Source: JAAFHS01 sp043751715 (GTDB lineage: Bacteria > Pseudomonadota > Alphaproteobacteria > Rhodobacterales > Rhodobacteraceae). Taken from it: a stretch of 14,272 nt of DNA. The position numbers and the translations under genes are program-made. Positions 6,124-13,738 of the stretch are shown here, in pieces; position 1 is the stretch's first letter; each line of letters begins with the position of its first letter. The stretch lies in the NCBI GenBank assembly GCA_043751715.1, contig JAYUZO010000125.1, positions 1 through 14,272 of the forward strand. The letters are read 5' to 3'. A model generated the notes under the pieces. That model was given only the letters and a program-made list of their open reading frames with translations, made no database searches and was not told the DNA's origin.

Positions 6124-7623
6124 TTAAAAGTCGAACTTCACGCCCTGCGCTAGCGGCAACTGCGCCGAATAATTCACTGTGTTCGTCTGCCGGCGCATAT
6201 AGCCCTTCCACGCGTCAGACCCGCTTTCGCGCCCGCCGCCGGTTTCCTTTTCGCCGCCAAACGCCCCACCGATTTCCGCGCCCGATGGCCCGATGTTGAC
6301 ATTGGCAATGCCGCAATCTGACCCGGCAGATCCCAGAAACGCCCCCGCTTCGCGCATGTTCAGGGTGAAAATGCAGGATGACAGGCCCTGTGGCACATCG
6401 TTTTGCAAATAGATCGCCTCATCCAGCGTGTCATAGCCCAGCACATAGAGGATCGGCGCGAAGGTTTCGGTTTTCACCACATCCGTCTGCGCGGGCATTT
6501 CCACCAGTGCGGGCGCGATATAGGCCCCGCCGTCCGGCACGCCCGCCGTCACCACAGCACCGCCATGCACCACGCCACCTTCAGCGCGGGCGGCATCCAA
6601 TGCGGCCACCATCCGGTCACGCGATGCATGATCCACCAGCGGGCCGATCAGCGTGCCTGCCGTGCGCGGATCGCCAATCGGCAGGCTGGCATAGGCCTTG
6701 GAAAGTTTGGCCACCAGCGCGTCCTTGATCGAATGATGCGCAATCAGGCGGCGCAGGGTGGTGCAACGCTGGCCTGCCGTGCCCACGGCTGAAAACACAA
6801 TCGCCCGCACGGCCATGTCCATATCGGCACTTGGGGCCACGATCATCGCGTTATTGCCGCCAAGTTCCAGAATCGACCGGCCAAACCGCGCGGCCACCTT
6901 TGGCCCAACAATGCCGCCCATCCGGGTTGACCCCGTGGCCGATACCACGGGAATATCACGCGCATTCACCAGCGCCTCACCAATCGCCGGGCCGCCGATC
7001 ACCAGTTGCACAAGGCCTGCTGGCGCATCGCCGAACCGTGCAAGGGCGCGGTCCATGATCTTCATGCAAGCGATGGCCGTCAGCGGGGTTTTCTCAGACG
7101 GTTTCCAGATCACCGGGTTGCCGGTGACAAGGGCAAGTGCGGCGTTCCACGACCACACCGCCACCGGAAAGTTGAAGGCCGAAATCACGGCGCATGGCCC
7201 CAGCGGATGCCAGCTTTCCATCATGCGGTGGCCGGGGCGTTCGGATGCGATGGTCAGCCCGTAAATCTGGCGCGACAGGCCGACGGCGAAATCGCAGATA
7301 TCAATCATTTCCTGCACTTCGCCCAGGCCCTCGGACGTGATCTTGCCCGCCTCAAGCGTTACCACAGCGCCTAGTTCGGCCTTGGCCAAGCGCAGTTCTT
7401 CGCCGAGCAGGCGGACCAGTTCACCCCGGCGCGGCGCGGGCACATCGCGCCATACCTTGAATGCCGATTGCGCCTGCGCGATCACGCCGGGCATCGCGGA
7501 CAGCGGCGTTTCATGCACATATGCGACCACCGCACCATCAATGGGCGATGCAACGGCAAGACTGCCGCCGGTGATATCAGCGGTGCTCAGCCCTGCGGCG
7601 GCAAGCGTTTCGGCGTGGGTCAT
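6124..7623 (-). CDS. L-aminoadipate-semialdehyde dehydrogenase (ALDH7-like)
   Basis: This NAD(P)-dependent aldehyde dehydrogenase is predicted to oxidise alpha-aminoadipate 6-semialdehyde (or its cyclic imine) to alpha-aminoadipate, the shared step of bacterial lysine breakdown. The 499 residues are standard for the superfamily. SAFNFPVAVWSWN (148-160) carries the oxyanion Asn, WKPSEKTPL (173-181) the cofactor lysine, LELGGNN (252-258) the general base E253, and GTAGQRCTT (281-289) the nucleophile C287. ELGGNN and GTAGQRCTTxRR are characteristic of ALDH7 (antiquitin) rather than of betaine or general aldehyde dehydrogenases. The ATG at 7623 has AGGAGG seven bases upstream and overlaps the acyltransferase TGA by four bases, so an upstream in-frame extension is rejected. 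The family call is firm; the substrate is inferred from family and from the neighbouring saccharopine/lysine dehydrogenase gene. Confidence 0.9.
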   Translation of the reverse strand: MTHAETLAAAGLSTADITGGSLAVASPIDGAVVAYVHETPLSAMPGVIAQAQSAFKVWRDVPAPRRGELVRLLGEELRLAKAELGAVVTLEAGKITSEGLGEVQEMIDICDFAVGLSRQIYGLTIASERPGHRMMESWHPLGPCAVISAFNFPVAVWSWNAALALVTGNPVIWKPSEKTPLTAIACMKIMDRALARFGDAPAGLVQLVIGGPAIGEALVNARDIPVVSATGSTRMGGIVGPKVAARFGRSILELGGNNAMIVAPSADMDMAVRAIVFSAVGTAGQRCTTLRRLIAHHSIKDALVAKLSKAYASLPIGDPRTAGTLIGPLVDHASRDRMVAALDAARAEGGVVHGGAVVTAGVPDGGAYIAPALVEMPAQTDVVKTETFAPILYVLGYDTLDEAIYLQNDVPQGLSSCIFTLNMREAGAFLGSAGSDCGIANVNIGPSGAEIGGAFGGEKETGGGRESGSDAWKGYMRRQTNTVNYSAQLPLAQGVKFDF

Positions 7624-8627
7624 GGTTGGCCTCCTGTGGCAGTGCTGCGGTGGTCGGGCATTCCCATGGAAAGCACGATCGGCGCTGTTGATTGGTGTGT
7701 CTGGAAATCGGCGCGTGATTGCAACCCCCGCCACTTGGCCGCGATCAGGGCTGCTGCCACCGATCCGCCCAAGGTGGTGCCGGGGCCGGGGATGATGAAC
7801 AGATCAGGGGCAAATTCGCGCGCGGCGGTGCGGATGGCGCGGGCCAGATCATAGGGTTCCGTCACCTGATGGCACAGCGTATAGTCATAAAGCGCATCGG
7901 TGCGCGTGGCCCCCGGCCACCAGATGGCACCCCGCCCGTCAATCATCGGCAAGGTGGGCTGGCGGAACAGGCCGCGCGCAAGGCGGGCTTGGCCTGCTGC
8001 GGCAACGGGGGCCATCAGGGCGGTGTGAAAGGCGGCATGGTTGGGCAGGCGCAGGGGGAAGCGGCCTTCGACAGGGACGGCTTTGATGAAAGCGGTCAGG
8101 GCGGCATCGGGGCCAGCCAGCACCAGCATCCCGCCCAGATCAATCGACAGGGCCAGCCCATATTGCGCAGCCCATTCAATCACTTGCGCGCGTCGGGCGA
8201 CATCGGGCACCCAGTCATCCCCCGTCACCGGATAAATCAACTGCCCACCCGTGCCCATCTGGTACATCAGCGTGCCCATCGTGTTCACCACGTCAAAACC
8301 TGCGTCCGCCGTCAGTGCGCCCGCACAGGCGAGCGTCGTGTACCAGCCCATGGAATTGCCCGCTACTGCCACCACCTGCACACCCGCAAGGGCGCGGAAA
8401 TCGGAAAGGCTCGCGGAATAGATCAGCCCGCTGGCATTGTCGCCGCGCGTATGGCGGCTGGGTTGAAACGGCCCTGCATCCAGCGCTGTCAAGGTTTCCT
8501 GCCCCTGCGCCACGCGCGCGGCATCAAAACCCGCGATCAGGGTGGGGTCGCCATGGCAGGCCAGCGTGCCAATCTCACCAGCATTATAGGTGCCACGTCC
8601 GGGGCAGATGACAACGGCGGTTTTCAT
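7620..8627 (-). CDS. FabD-like stand-alone acyltransferase with altered substrate-binding residues
   Basis: This 335-residue protein has the acyltransferase fold of malonyl-CoA:ACP transacylase. Aligned by eye to E. coli FabD, whose active-site positions are Q11, S92, R117, H201 and Q250, it keeps the Ser nucleophile in GNSMGW (S92) and the catalytic His in FHTALM (H201). A Gln in LCHQVTEP (Q254) matches Q250. It differs at three positions: CPGRG has R11 for Q, the GHSxG motif is GNSMG, and R117, which holds the malonyl carboxylate, is Met in VVNTMGTLM. Loss of R117 argues against malonyl as the substrate. The stop overlaps the semialdehyde dehydrogenase start (ATGA), and the E1 fusion gene ends 100 bases upstream, so it probably acts with those enzymes. 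The start at 8627 has a GGGGTGG ribosome site; the true acyl donor and acceptor are unknown. Confidence 0.75.
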   Translation of the reverse strand: MKTAVVICPGRGTYNAGEIGTLACHGDPTLIAGFDAARVAQGQETLTALDAGPFQPSRHTRGDNASGLIYSASLSDFRALAGVQVVAVAGNSMGWYTTLACAGALTADAGFDVVNTMGTLMYQMGTGGQLIYPVTGDDWVPDVARRAQVIEWAAQYGLALSIDLGGMLVLAGPDAALTAFIKAVPVEGRFPLRLPNHAAFHTALMAPVAAAGQARLARGLFRQPTLPMIDGRGAIWWPGATRTDALYDYTLCHQVTEPYDLARAIRTAAREFAPDLFIIPGPGTTLGGSVAAALIAAKWRGLQSRADFQTHQSTAPIVLSMGMPDHRSTATGGQP

Positions 8628-8670
8628 GTAGGCCACCCCACCATCAGCCCCTCCGCCAGTCCTTGCCAAA

Positions 8671-8688
8671 CAGGGGGGGGAGGGGAGG
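8671..8688. repeat. Homopurine tract with eight consecutive G in the E1-acyltransferase gap
   Basis: The + strand carries eight G (8673-8680) followed by AGGGGAGG. GGAGGGG at 8679-8685 is the exact complement of CCCCTCC at 8648-8654, so the transcript could fold a seven-bp stem with a 24-base loop ahead of the acyltransferase start. A run of this length is also prone to slippage. It lies between genes, so length changes would alter only spacing. Confidence 0.6.
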
Positions 8689-8727
8689 CGCATAGGTCCC
8701 GAGGATTTGTCGATGTGTGCAGCGAAG

Positions 8728-10932
8728 TCATGCCAAGGCACCCGCGACAATGCTCGCAACCGATGGCATGGTCACCGCATAGGCGGGCCCCGTGGCGATG
8801 AAACTGTCCTCGCTGACCACGCGGGTCGCCGCAATCCCCTGTTCCGCCATCAGCGCCATCAGCCCTTCGGCAGGCCCCCCCGTGCGGCGGCATTCATCCA
8901 CAATCAGCACGCGCTTGCAGCCCTTCACCGCCTCCAGCAGGCTTTCCACCGGCAAGGGTGACAGCCAGCGCAGATCAATCACCCGCGCATCCACGCCTGC
9001 CGCCGCAATCTGTGGCAAGGCCTGATGCGTCAGGTAATGCCCGTTGCCGTAGGTCACGATGGCAAGGTCGGTGCCCGCACCCGTGACCCCCACCTGCCCG
9101 AACGCAATCATCCGGTCAGGCGCGGGGTAGCGCGTCATCCAAGCACCATCTTTATCGCCGTGCAGATCGCGCGCCGGGTACAGCGCGATGGGTTCCAGAA
9201 ACACCACTACCCGCTGTTCATCGCGCGCCAGCCGGACGCATTCGCGCAGCATCATTGCAGCATCTGCGCCGGTTGAGGGCACCGCCAGAATGACCCCCGG
9301 AATATCGCGGATCACCGCCAGTGAATTGTCATTATGGAAATGCCCGCCAAAGCCCTTTTGATAGCCCAGCCCCGCAATCCGCAGCACCATCGGGTTGGTG
9401 AACTGGCCACCACTGAAGAATGGCAAGGTCGCCGCTTCCCCCCTCAGCTGATCCTCGGCGTTGTGCAGATAGGCGAGGAACTGAATTTCCGGCATCGGCA
9501 CAAAACCGTTCTGCGCCATACCAATCGCCAGCCCCAGAATGGATTGCTCATCCAGCAGCGTATCAATCATCCGGTGCGCGCCGAACCGCGCCGTCAGTTT
9601 TTGCGTGACACCATAGACGCCACCCTTGCGGCCCACATCCTCACCCATGACAACGATTTCCGGGTGCGTCAGCATCAGGTCCGTCAGCGCCCAGTTGATG
9701 TGCCGCGCCATCGGCTGGGGGTCATCCATTGCCTTCAGATCGACGCCGAACACTTGTGCGCGGGCGGCATCGGTTGGGCCGTTGGTCGGGCGGTTTTCGC
9801 GGCGGGGCGGGATGATGCTGGCCATCACATCAGCCGCCGTCTGCAACCGTGGCCGCGTGATCGCCTGATCCGCCACCCGCGCCACCCGTGCCAGCGTTTC
9901 ATCATAGATCGCCAGCGCCTGCGCCGGGTCCATCACCCCCGCCTGATCCAGCAGGCGGATGGCGTGCAGCAGCGGGTCTTGCGCCTCTTCCGCCTCCACC
10001 TCTTCGCGGGGCAGGTAGGTGGTGGGCACATCGGCCCCCGCGTGGCCATAAAGGCGGATCGTGCGAATGTGCAACACCGCAGGTTTGCGCCGGGTGCGCA
10101 CGAAATCTGCCGCCTGCACCGCTACGCGGTAGGTGTCATAAAGGTCCAGCCCATCGCAGGCAAAATACGCTACCCCCGGACGCTGTGACAGGTTCGCCGC
10201 CACCCAGCCCGTCGGCGTTTTGGTCGAAATGCCGATGCCATTGTCTTCGCACACAAAAAGCAAGGGCAAAGGGATGCCCTGATACGCCGTCCAGCCTGCC
10301 GTGTTGATCGCCCCTTGCGCTGTCGAATGGTTCAGTGACGCATCGCCAAAGCTGCACATCACCACTGCATCATCCGGCAAAATCGCATGTTCCGGGCGCA
10401 TGCGGCGTGCCGCCCCGATGGAATACGCAGCCCCCACCGCCTTTGGCAAATGACTGGCGATGGTGCTGGTCTGCGGCGGGATCATCAGCGCGCGTGACCC
10501 CAGCACCTTGTGCCGCCCGCCCGAAATCGGGTCTTCACTGCTGGCGGCAAAGGACAGCAGCATATCCCACAGCACGGTTTCGCCCGGCACCTGTGCGCTG
10601 CGCGCAATCTGAAATGCCGCGTCACGGTAATGCAGAAAGGCCATATCGGTGGGGCGCAGGGCCGCTGCGACTGCTGCCATGCCTTCGTGCCCCGACGATC
10701 CGATCGTGTAAAACCCCTGCCCTGCCCGCTGCATCGCCCGGCTGGTGCGATCCAGCGCGCGGGTCAGGCAGGCGGCGCGAAACAGCGACACAGCCAGTGC
10801 GGGGTCATGCAACAGTGGGCCACCGGGCGCTTGTCCTGCAGGAAAATCCCGGAGCGGTGCACGGCGACGCAGGTTTTCATGCACAATGTCGGCGCGGTCC
10901 ATGGGTGGGGCGTGTCCTGTCTGATGCGCCAT
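8728..10932 (-). CDS. Fused E1 alpha-beta 2-oxoacid dehydrogenase (thiamine diphosphate dependent)
   Basis: This 734-residue protein joins, in one chain, the alpha and beta subunits of a pyruvate/branched-chain-type E1, which decarboxylates a 2-oxoacid on thiamine diphosphate and passes the acyl group to a lipoyl E2. Residues about 45-375 are E1 alpha: YTIGSSGHEG, FLHYRDAAF, SHLPKAVGAAY and the cofactor motif GDASLNHSTAQGAIN (196-210) ending in CEDN. Residues about 405-734 are E1 beta: VVMGEDVGRKGGVYGVT, the DEQSILGLAIG segment with probable catalytic E462, PEIQFLAYLH, GGHFHNDNS, and VFLEPIALYP. No E2 or E3 is in the window. I prefer the ATG at 10932 (AAGG eight bases before it); an in-frame GTG at 11007 lacks a ribosome site, and an ATG at 10902 is a second option. 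Substrate is unknown; a lysine-derived 2-oxoadipate or a branched-chain 2-oxoacid is possible. Confidence 0.85.
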   Translation of the reverse strand: MAHQTGHAPPMDRADIVHENLRRRAPLRDFPAGQAPGGPLLHDPALAVSLFRAACLTRALDRTSRAMQRAGQGFYTIGSSGHEGMAAVAAALRPTDMAFLHYRDAAFQIARSAQVPGETVLWDMLLSFAASSEDPISGGRHKVLGSRALMIPPQTSTIASHLPKAVGAAYSIGAARRMRPEHAILPDDAVVMCSFGDASLNHSTAQGAINTAGWTAYQGIPLPLLFVCEDNGIGISTKTPTGWVAANLSQRPGVAYFACDGLDLYDTYRVAVQAADFVRTRRKPAVLHIRTIRLYGHAGADVPTTYLPREEVEAEEAQDPLLHAIRLLDQAGVMDPAQALAIYDETLARVARVADQAITRPRLQTAADVMASIIPPRRENRPTNGPTDAARAQVFGVDLKAMDDPQPMARHINWALTDLMLTHPEIVVMGEDVGRKGGVYGVTQKLTARFGAHRMIDTLLDEQSILGLAIGMAQNGFVPMPEIQFLAYLHNAEDQLRGEAATLPFFSGGQFTNPMVLRIAGLGYQKGFGGHFHNDNSLAVIRDIPGVILAVPSTGADAAMMLRECVRLARDEQRVVVFLEPIALYPARDLHGDKDGAWMTRYPAPDRMIAFGQVGVTGAGTDLAIVTYGNGHYLTHQALPQIAAAGVDARVIDLRWLSPLPVESLLEAVKGCKRVLIVDECRRTGGPAEGLMALMAEQGIAATRVVSEDSFIATGPAYAVTMPSVASIVAGALA

Positions 10933-11055
10933 CCTGCCAGCCTTGGTGCCAATGGCCAAGCCTGAACGCAAGAATGCAATTTGCGCATGCCTAGCGCTTT
11001 TCATCACGCAGGAATAACGCTATTCGTCAATCACACTATTCATAAAGCACATACA
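10933..11055. promoter_or_regulatory. Divergent control region between E1 operon and LysR regulator, with candidate LysR operator
   Basis: This AT-richer stretch separates two divergent starts. GAATA (11012-11016) and TATTC (11021-11025) form a palindrome around ACGC that also fits the T-N11-A rule of LysR regulators. CTATTC recurs at 11020-11025 and 11036-11041, 16 bases apart, suggesting a recognition site plus an activation half-site. Clear -35/-10 pairs could not be chosen with confidence. Confidence 0.5.
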
Positions 11056-11970
11056 ATGGCCCTGCCCCGCCGATACCTTCCATCCCTGTCGCTTTTGTCC
11101 GCGTTTGAGGCGGTCGCCCGCACTGGCAGCACGCAGGCCGCCGCGCGCGAGCTGGACCTGTCGCAGGGCACCATCAGCCGTCTGGTGCAAAACCTCGAAT
11201 CGCAGCTGGGCGTCACGCTGTTTGTGCGCGGCCACGGGCGGCTGCGCGCCACCGATGCCGCCCTTGCCTATGCCCGCGATCTGCGCCGCGCGATGGACAT
11301 GATCGGGGCGGCATCCCTGCGCCTGTCGGCGGCACCGGGGGGTGGGGCGCTGTCTTTGGCCATTCTGCCCACGTTCGGCGCGCATTGGCTGGCGCCCCGG
11401 TTGCCGGATTTTCTGGCGTTGCATCCCGGCGTCACGCTGAACCTTGGCACCCAGTTGCGGCCATTTGATTTTGCCGCAACCGGGCATGATGCAGCCATCC
11501 ACTATGGCCGCGATACCTGGCCGGGGGCGATGCACCGCAAACTGTTTGACGAACAGGTGATTGCGGTGTGCAGCCCTGCGTTTCTGGCCCAACATCCCAT
11601 CACAACACCACAAGACCTGCTGACCCTGCCCCTGCTGCAGCTCGAATCGCGCCCGGATGACTGGCAGGCGTGGTTTGCCCACCACGCGCAGCCCGGCACC
11701 CCGCCGCGCGGCATGGTGTTTGACCAGTTCGCCACCGTGATGCAGGCCGCCATCCACGGCGTGGGCACGGCACTGCTGCCGGCATTTCTGGCAGGGCCTG
11801 CCATAGCCGACGGCAAGCTGGCCGCCGCATACGGCCGCGCCGTTCCCGGCAGTGGCAGCTACTGGCTGGTCTGGCCCGCCGAACGCGGCGCATCCCCCCC
11901 GCTGACGGCGTTTGCCGATTGGCTGGTGGTGGCCTGCGCCCCGCTTACAGCCCGTTCAGCGGCACCTTGA
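11056..11970 (+). CDS. LysR-family transcriptional regulator (GcvA/GcdR-like)
   Basis: This 304-residue regulator has the family's normal length. The N-terminal helix-turn-helix spans about residues 7-65 (LSLLSAFEAVARTGS, ARELDLSQGTISRLVQNLE, LFVRGHGRLRAT). The effector domain begins near GALSLAILPTFGAHWLAPRL and continues with DAAIHYGRDTWPG, the pattern of the GcvA/AmpR/GcdR branch, whose members often control amino-acid or glutarate use. I chose the ATG at 11056 because it starts the typical MALPRRYLPSLSLLSAFEA; in-frame upstream codons lie in the operator region. It is divergent from the E1-acyltransferase-dehydrogenase operon, the usual arrangement for a LysR activator and its target, so I infer that it senses an intermediate of that pathway. 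Its last 26 coding bases overlap the convergent blh gene. Confidence 0.88.
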   Translation: MALPRRYLPSLSLLSAFEAVARTGSTQAAARELDLSQGTISRLVQNLESQLGVTLFVRGHGRLRATDAALAYARDLRRAMDMIGAASLRLSAAPGGGALSLAILPTFGAHWLAPRLPDFLALHPGVTLNLGTQLRPFDFAATGHDAAIHYGRDTWPGAMHRKLFDEQVIAVCSPAFLAQHPITTPQDLLTLPLLQLESRPDDWQAWFAHHAQPGTPPRGMVFDQFATVMQAAIHGVGTALLPAFLAGPAIADGKLAAAYGRAVPGSGSYWLVWPAERGASPPLTAFADWLVVACAPLTARSAAP

Positions 11971-12826
11971 GATAGCGTTTGCCGTCATCCTCGGGTTCGG
12001 GCAGCACCCCGCCCTTCATGTTCACCTGCAGCGCCGGGATGATCAGCTTTGGCATGGCCAGCGTTGCATCCCGTGCCTCGCGCAGCGCCACAAACGCATC
12101 TTCCGTCACGCCATCATGCACATGAATGTTGTGCGCCCGTTGTTCGGCCACCGTGGTTTCCCAGCGGATATCGCGCCCGTTCGGCCCGTAATCGTGGCAC
12201 ATGAACAGCCGCATCTCGCCCGGCAAACCCAGCACCCGCCGGATCGACCGATATAACTGCCGCGCATCGCCCCCCGGAAAATCAGCCCGCGCCGACCCGC
12301 CATCCGGCATGAACAGCGTATCGCCCACAAAGGCCGCGTTGCCCATGACATGCGTCATGCAGGCGGGTGTATGGCCCGGCGTATGCAGCGCTGTGGCCTG
12401 CAAAGCGCCGATCATGTAGGTATCGCCATCGGCAAACAACGCGTCAAACTGGCTGCCATCGCGCTGAAATGCCGTGCCTTCGTTAAACACCTTGCCAAAC
12501 GTATGCTGCACCGTGGTAATGCCCGCCCCGATGCCGATCTTGCCGCCGAGGATGCCCTGCAAATAGGGTGCCGCTGACAGATGGTCGGCATGCACATGGG
12601 TTTCAATCAGCCAGTCCACCCGCAAGCCTTGGGTCTGCACAAAGGCGGCAATCTCATTGGCATGGTCATAGCTGATCCGCCCGGCGGCATAATCAAAATC
12701 CATCACGCTGTCGATGATGGCGCAGGCGGTGCGGGCGGGGTCTTGCACCACATAGCTGACCGTATTGGTGGCGGGGTCAAAGAACCCGGTCACCACTGGT
12801 GCAATCGCAAGGTCCGGATCAAACAT
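11945..12826 (-). CDS. blh: Persulfide dioxygenase-like metallo-beta-lactamase protein (Blh)
   Basis: This 293-residue protein of the ETHE1/Blh family is predicted to oxidise glutathione persulfide to sulfite with mononuclear iron, removing toxic sulfide-derived sulfur. The metal motif THVHADH (76-82) supplies H77 and H79; H152 lies in HTPGHTPA, D169 in FVGDTLF and H211 in MCHDYGPNG. The ADFPGGDARQLYRSI block and the C-terminal LIIPALQVNMKGGVLPEPE are features of the Blh-type enzymes found with BigR. The ATG at 12826 overlaps the end of the upstream transporter gene by eight bases, placing it third in an operon with two YeeE/YedE proteins, divergent from a BigR-type repressor. Its 3' end overlaps the convergent LysR gene by 26 bases. 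The biochemical substrate is inferred from the family and context. Confidence 0.9.
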   Translation of the reverse strand: MFDPDLAIAPVVTGFFDPATNTVSYVVQDPARTACAIIDSVMDFDYAAGRISYDHANEIAAFVQTQGLRVDWLIETHVHADHLSAAPYLQGILGGKIGIGAGITTVQHTFGKVFNEGTAFQRDGSQFDALFADGDTYMIGALQATALHTPGHTPACMTHVMGNAAFVGDTLFMPDGGSARADFPGGDARQLYRSIRRVLGLPGEMRLFMCHDYGPNGRDIRWETTVAEQRAHNIHVHDGVTEDAFVALREARDATLAMPKLIIPALQVNMKGGVLPEPEDDGKRYLKVPLNGL

Positions 12827-13268
12827 CTGCCAGCCGCCTTGGCATCATCCCCAAGCGTTGCCAGCGCGCCAGTACCATGCCCGCAGCCATGGCCGCCACA
12901 AACATCACTGCAGGCCCGCCGCCAAAGGCCAGTGCGGTGAACGCAGGGCCGGGGCAGAACCCTGACAATCCCCAGCCAATGCCAAACAGAACGGGGCCCA
13001 TGATAACGCGCGCATCAATGCGGGTTTGGGTGGGGTGGTGAAACACCGTGTCCAGCAGCGGGGCAGGTCTGCGCCACACCAACCGATAGCCGATGAACGT
13101 GACAATGACCGCGCCCCCCATCACCAAAGCCAGGCTGCCGTCCCAGGTGCCCGTGGCGATGGCGGCAATATCAAGAAAGTTCAGCACTTTGGCCGGGTCA
13201 GCCATGCCAGCGATCACAAGGCCAAGACCAAAGATCAGGCCGATGGCGAATTGAACAGCGGCCCTCAT
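12819..13268 (-). CDS. YeeE/YedE family half-transporter, second subunit
   Basis: This 149-residue membrane protein has about four hydrophobic helices and the pattern of the C-terminal half of YeeE/YedE sulfur transporters. GLVIAGMADPAKVLNFLDI (16-34) is the conserved opening, WDGSLALVMGGA follows, and GIGWGLSGFCPGPA (97-109) holds Cys105, the conserved cysteine thought to relay thiosulfate or sulfane sulfur. The start at 13268 overlaps the stop of the first half-gene as ATGA, so the two halves are probably made together and form one functional transporter. A longer upstream extension exists in frame but lies inside the previous gene and lacks a membrane protein start. It precedes blh with an eight-base overlap. 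Confidence 0.88.
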   Translation of the reverse strand: MRAAVQFAIGLIFGLGLVIAGMADPAKVLNFLDIAAIATGTWDGSLALVMGGAVIVTFIGYRLVWRRPAPLLDTVFHHPTQTRIDARVIMGPVLFGIGWGLSGFCPGPAFTALAFGGGPAVMFVAAMAAGMVLARWQRLGMMPRRLADV

Positions 13269-13693
13269 AGCGCATGCCTGACAATGTAAACCGTGACCAT
13301 CGCAGCCAGCATGAACATCGGCACGGCCACAAAACTGCGCGGTGACAGGCGTGCAAGGCCACAGACGCCATGCCCGGATGTGCACCCACCACCCCAGACA
13401 GACCCATAGCCCACCAGCACCCCCGCCCCGATCAGCAGCCCCGTGCCCTGCACCATCGTCATTGCCGGTGCAGCGCCGGTCACCACAGCCACCAGCAATG
13501 GCGCCACCACCAGCCCGGCAATAAATGCGGCGCGATCGCCAAAAGCCCGATCCCGGTAGGGCGGCGCCAGATGCACGGCAATGCCGCTGATACCGGCAAT
13601 CCGCCCGCTGACCAGCATCAGCAGCACCGCCGAAAGGCCGATCAGCGCGCCACCGATCAGCGACGCATAGGGGGTAAATTCCGTAACAGGCAT
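13265..13693 (-). CDS. YeeE/YedE family half-transporter, first subunit
   Basis: This 142-residue inner-membrane protein matches the N-terminal half of YeeE/YedE (DUF395). LIGGALIGLSAVLLMLVSGRIAGISGI (12-38) is the opening membrane segment, and the signature GSVWGGGCTSGHGVCGLARLS (97-117) carries Cys104 and Cys111, which in this family guide thiosulfate or related sulfur species through the pore. The first ATG of the region (13702) has its ribosome site only one base away, so I prefer the ATG at 13693, which lies ten bases after AGGTGG. The gene is first in the operon with the second half-transporter and blh and is transcribed away from the BigR-like repressor gene. The exact substrate is not evident; sulfide-derived sulfur import or export both fit. 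Confidence 0.88.
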   Translation of the reverse strand: MPVTEFTPYASLIGGALIGLSAVLLMLVSGRIAGISGIAVHLAPPYRDRAFGDRAAFIAGLVVAPLLVAVVTGAAPAMTMVQGTGLLIGAGVLVGYGSVWGGGCTSGHGVCGLARLSPRSFVAVPMFMLAAMVTVYIVRHAL

Positions 13694-13708
13694 GATCAGC
13701 ATTCCACC

Positions 13709-13738
13709 TTGCATTTGTATTTCAGCAAAGTCTAAAAT
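13709..13738 (+). promoter_or_regulatory. Candidate promoter of the bigR-like gene
   Basis: TTGCAT (13709-13714) and TAAAAT (13733-13738) lie 18 bases apart. The -10 matches five of six consensus positions, the -35 only three. The -10 ends 25 bases before the ATG. It is overlapped by the dyad at 13718-13739, consistent with self-repression. Confidence 0.5.

Noticed and set aside
8671..8688. G8 tract as a phase-variation switch
   Set aside because: The tract lies between the E1 stop and the chosen acyltransferase start, so slippage would not change a reading frame. It would matter only if the acyltransferase began far upstream, where there is no supporting ribosome site or homology.
7719..8801. 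Long + strand open frame (about 360 codons) opposite the acyltransferase gene
   Set aside because: It lies antisense to a gene with clear FabD-fold motifs, is rich in Gly, Arg, His and Gln, matches no family I know, and is explained by high GC and third-position bias of the real gene.
9334..10188. Long + strand open frame (about 284 codons) opposite the E1 gene
   Set aside because: Its composition is Arg/His/Gln-rich with no domain pattern, while the opposite strand encodes unmistakable E1 alpha and beta motifs throughout.
11020..11757. - strand open frame (about 245 codons) opposite the LysR gene
   Set aside because: It is antisense to a complete LysR regulator and shows no recognisable motif.
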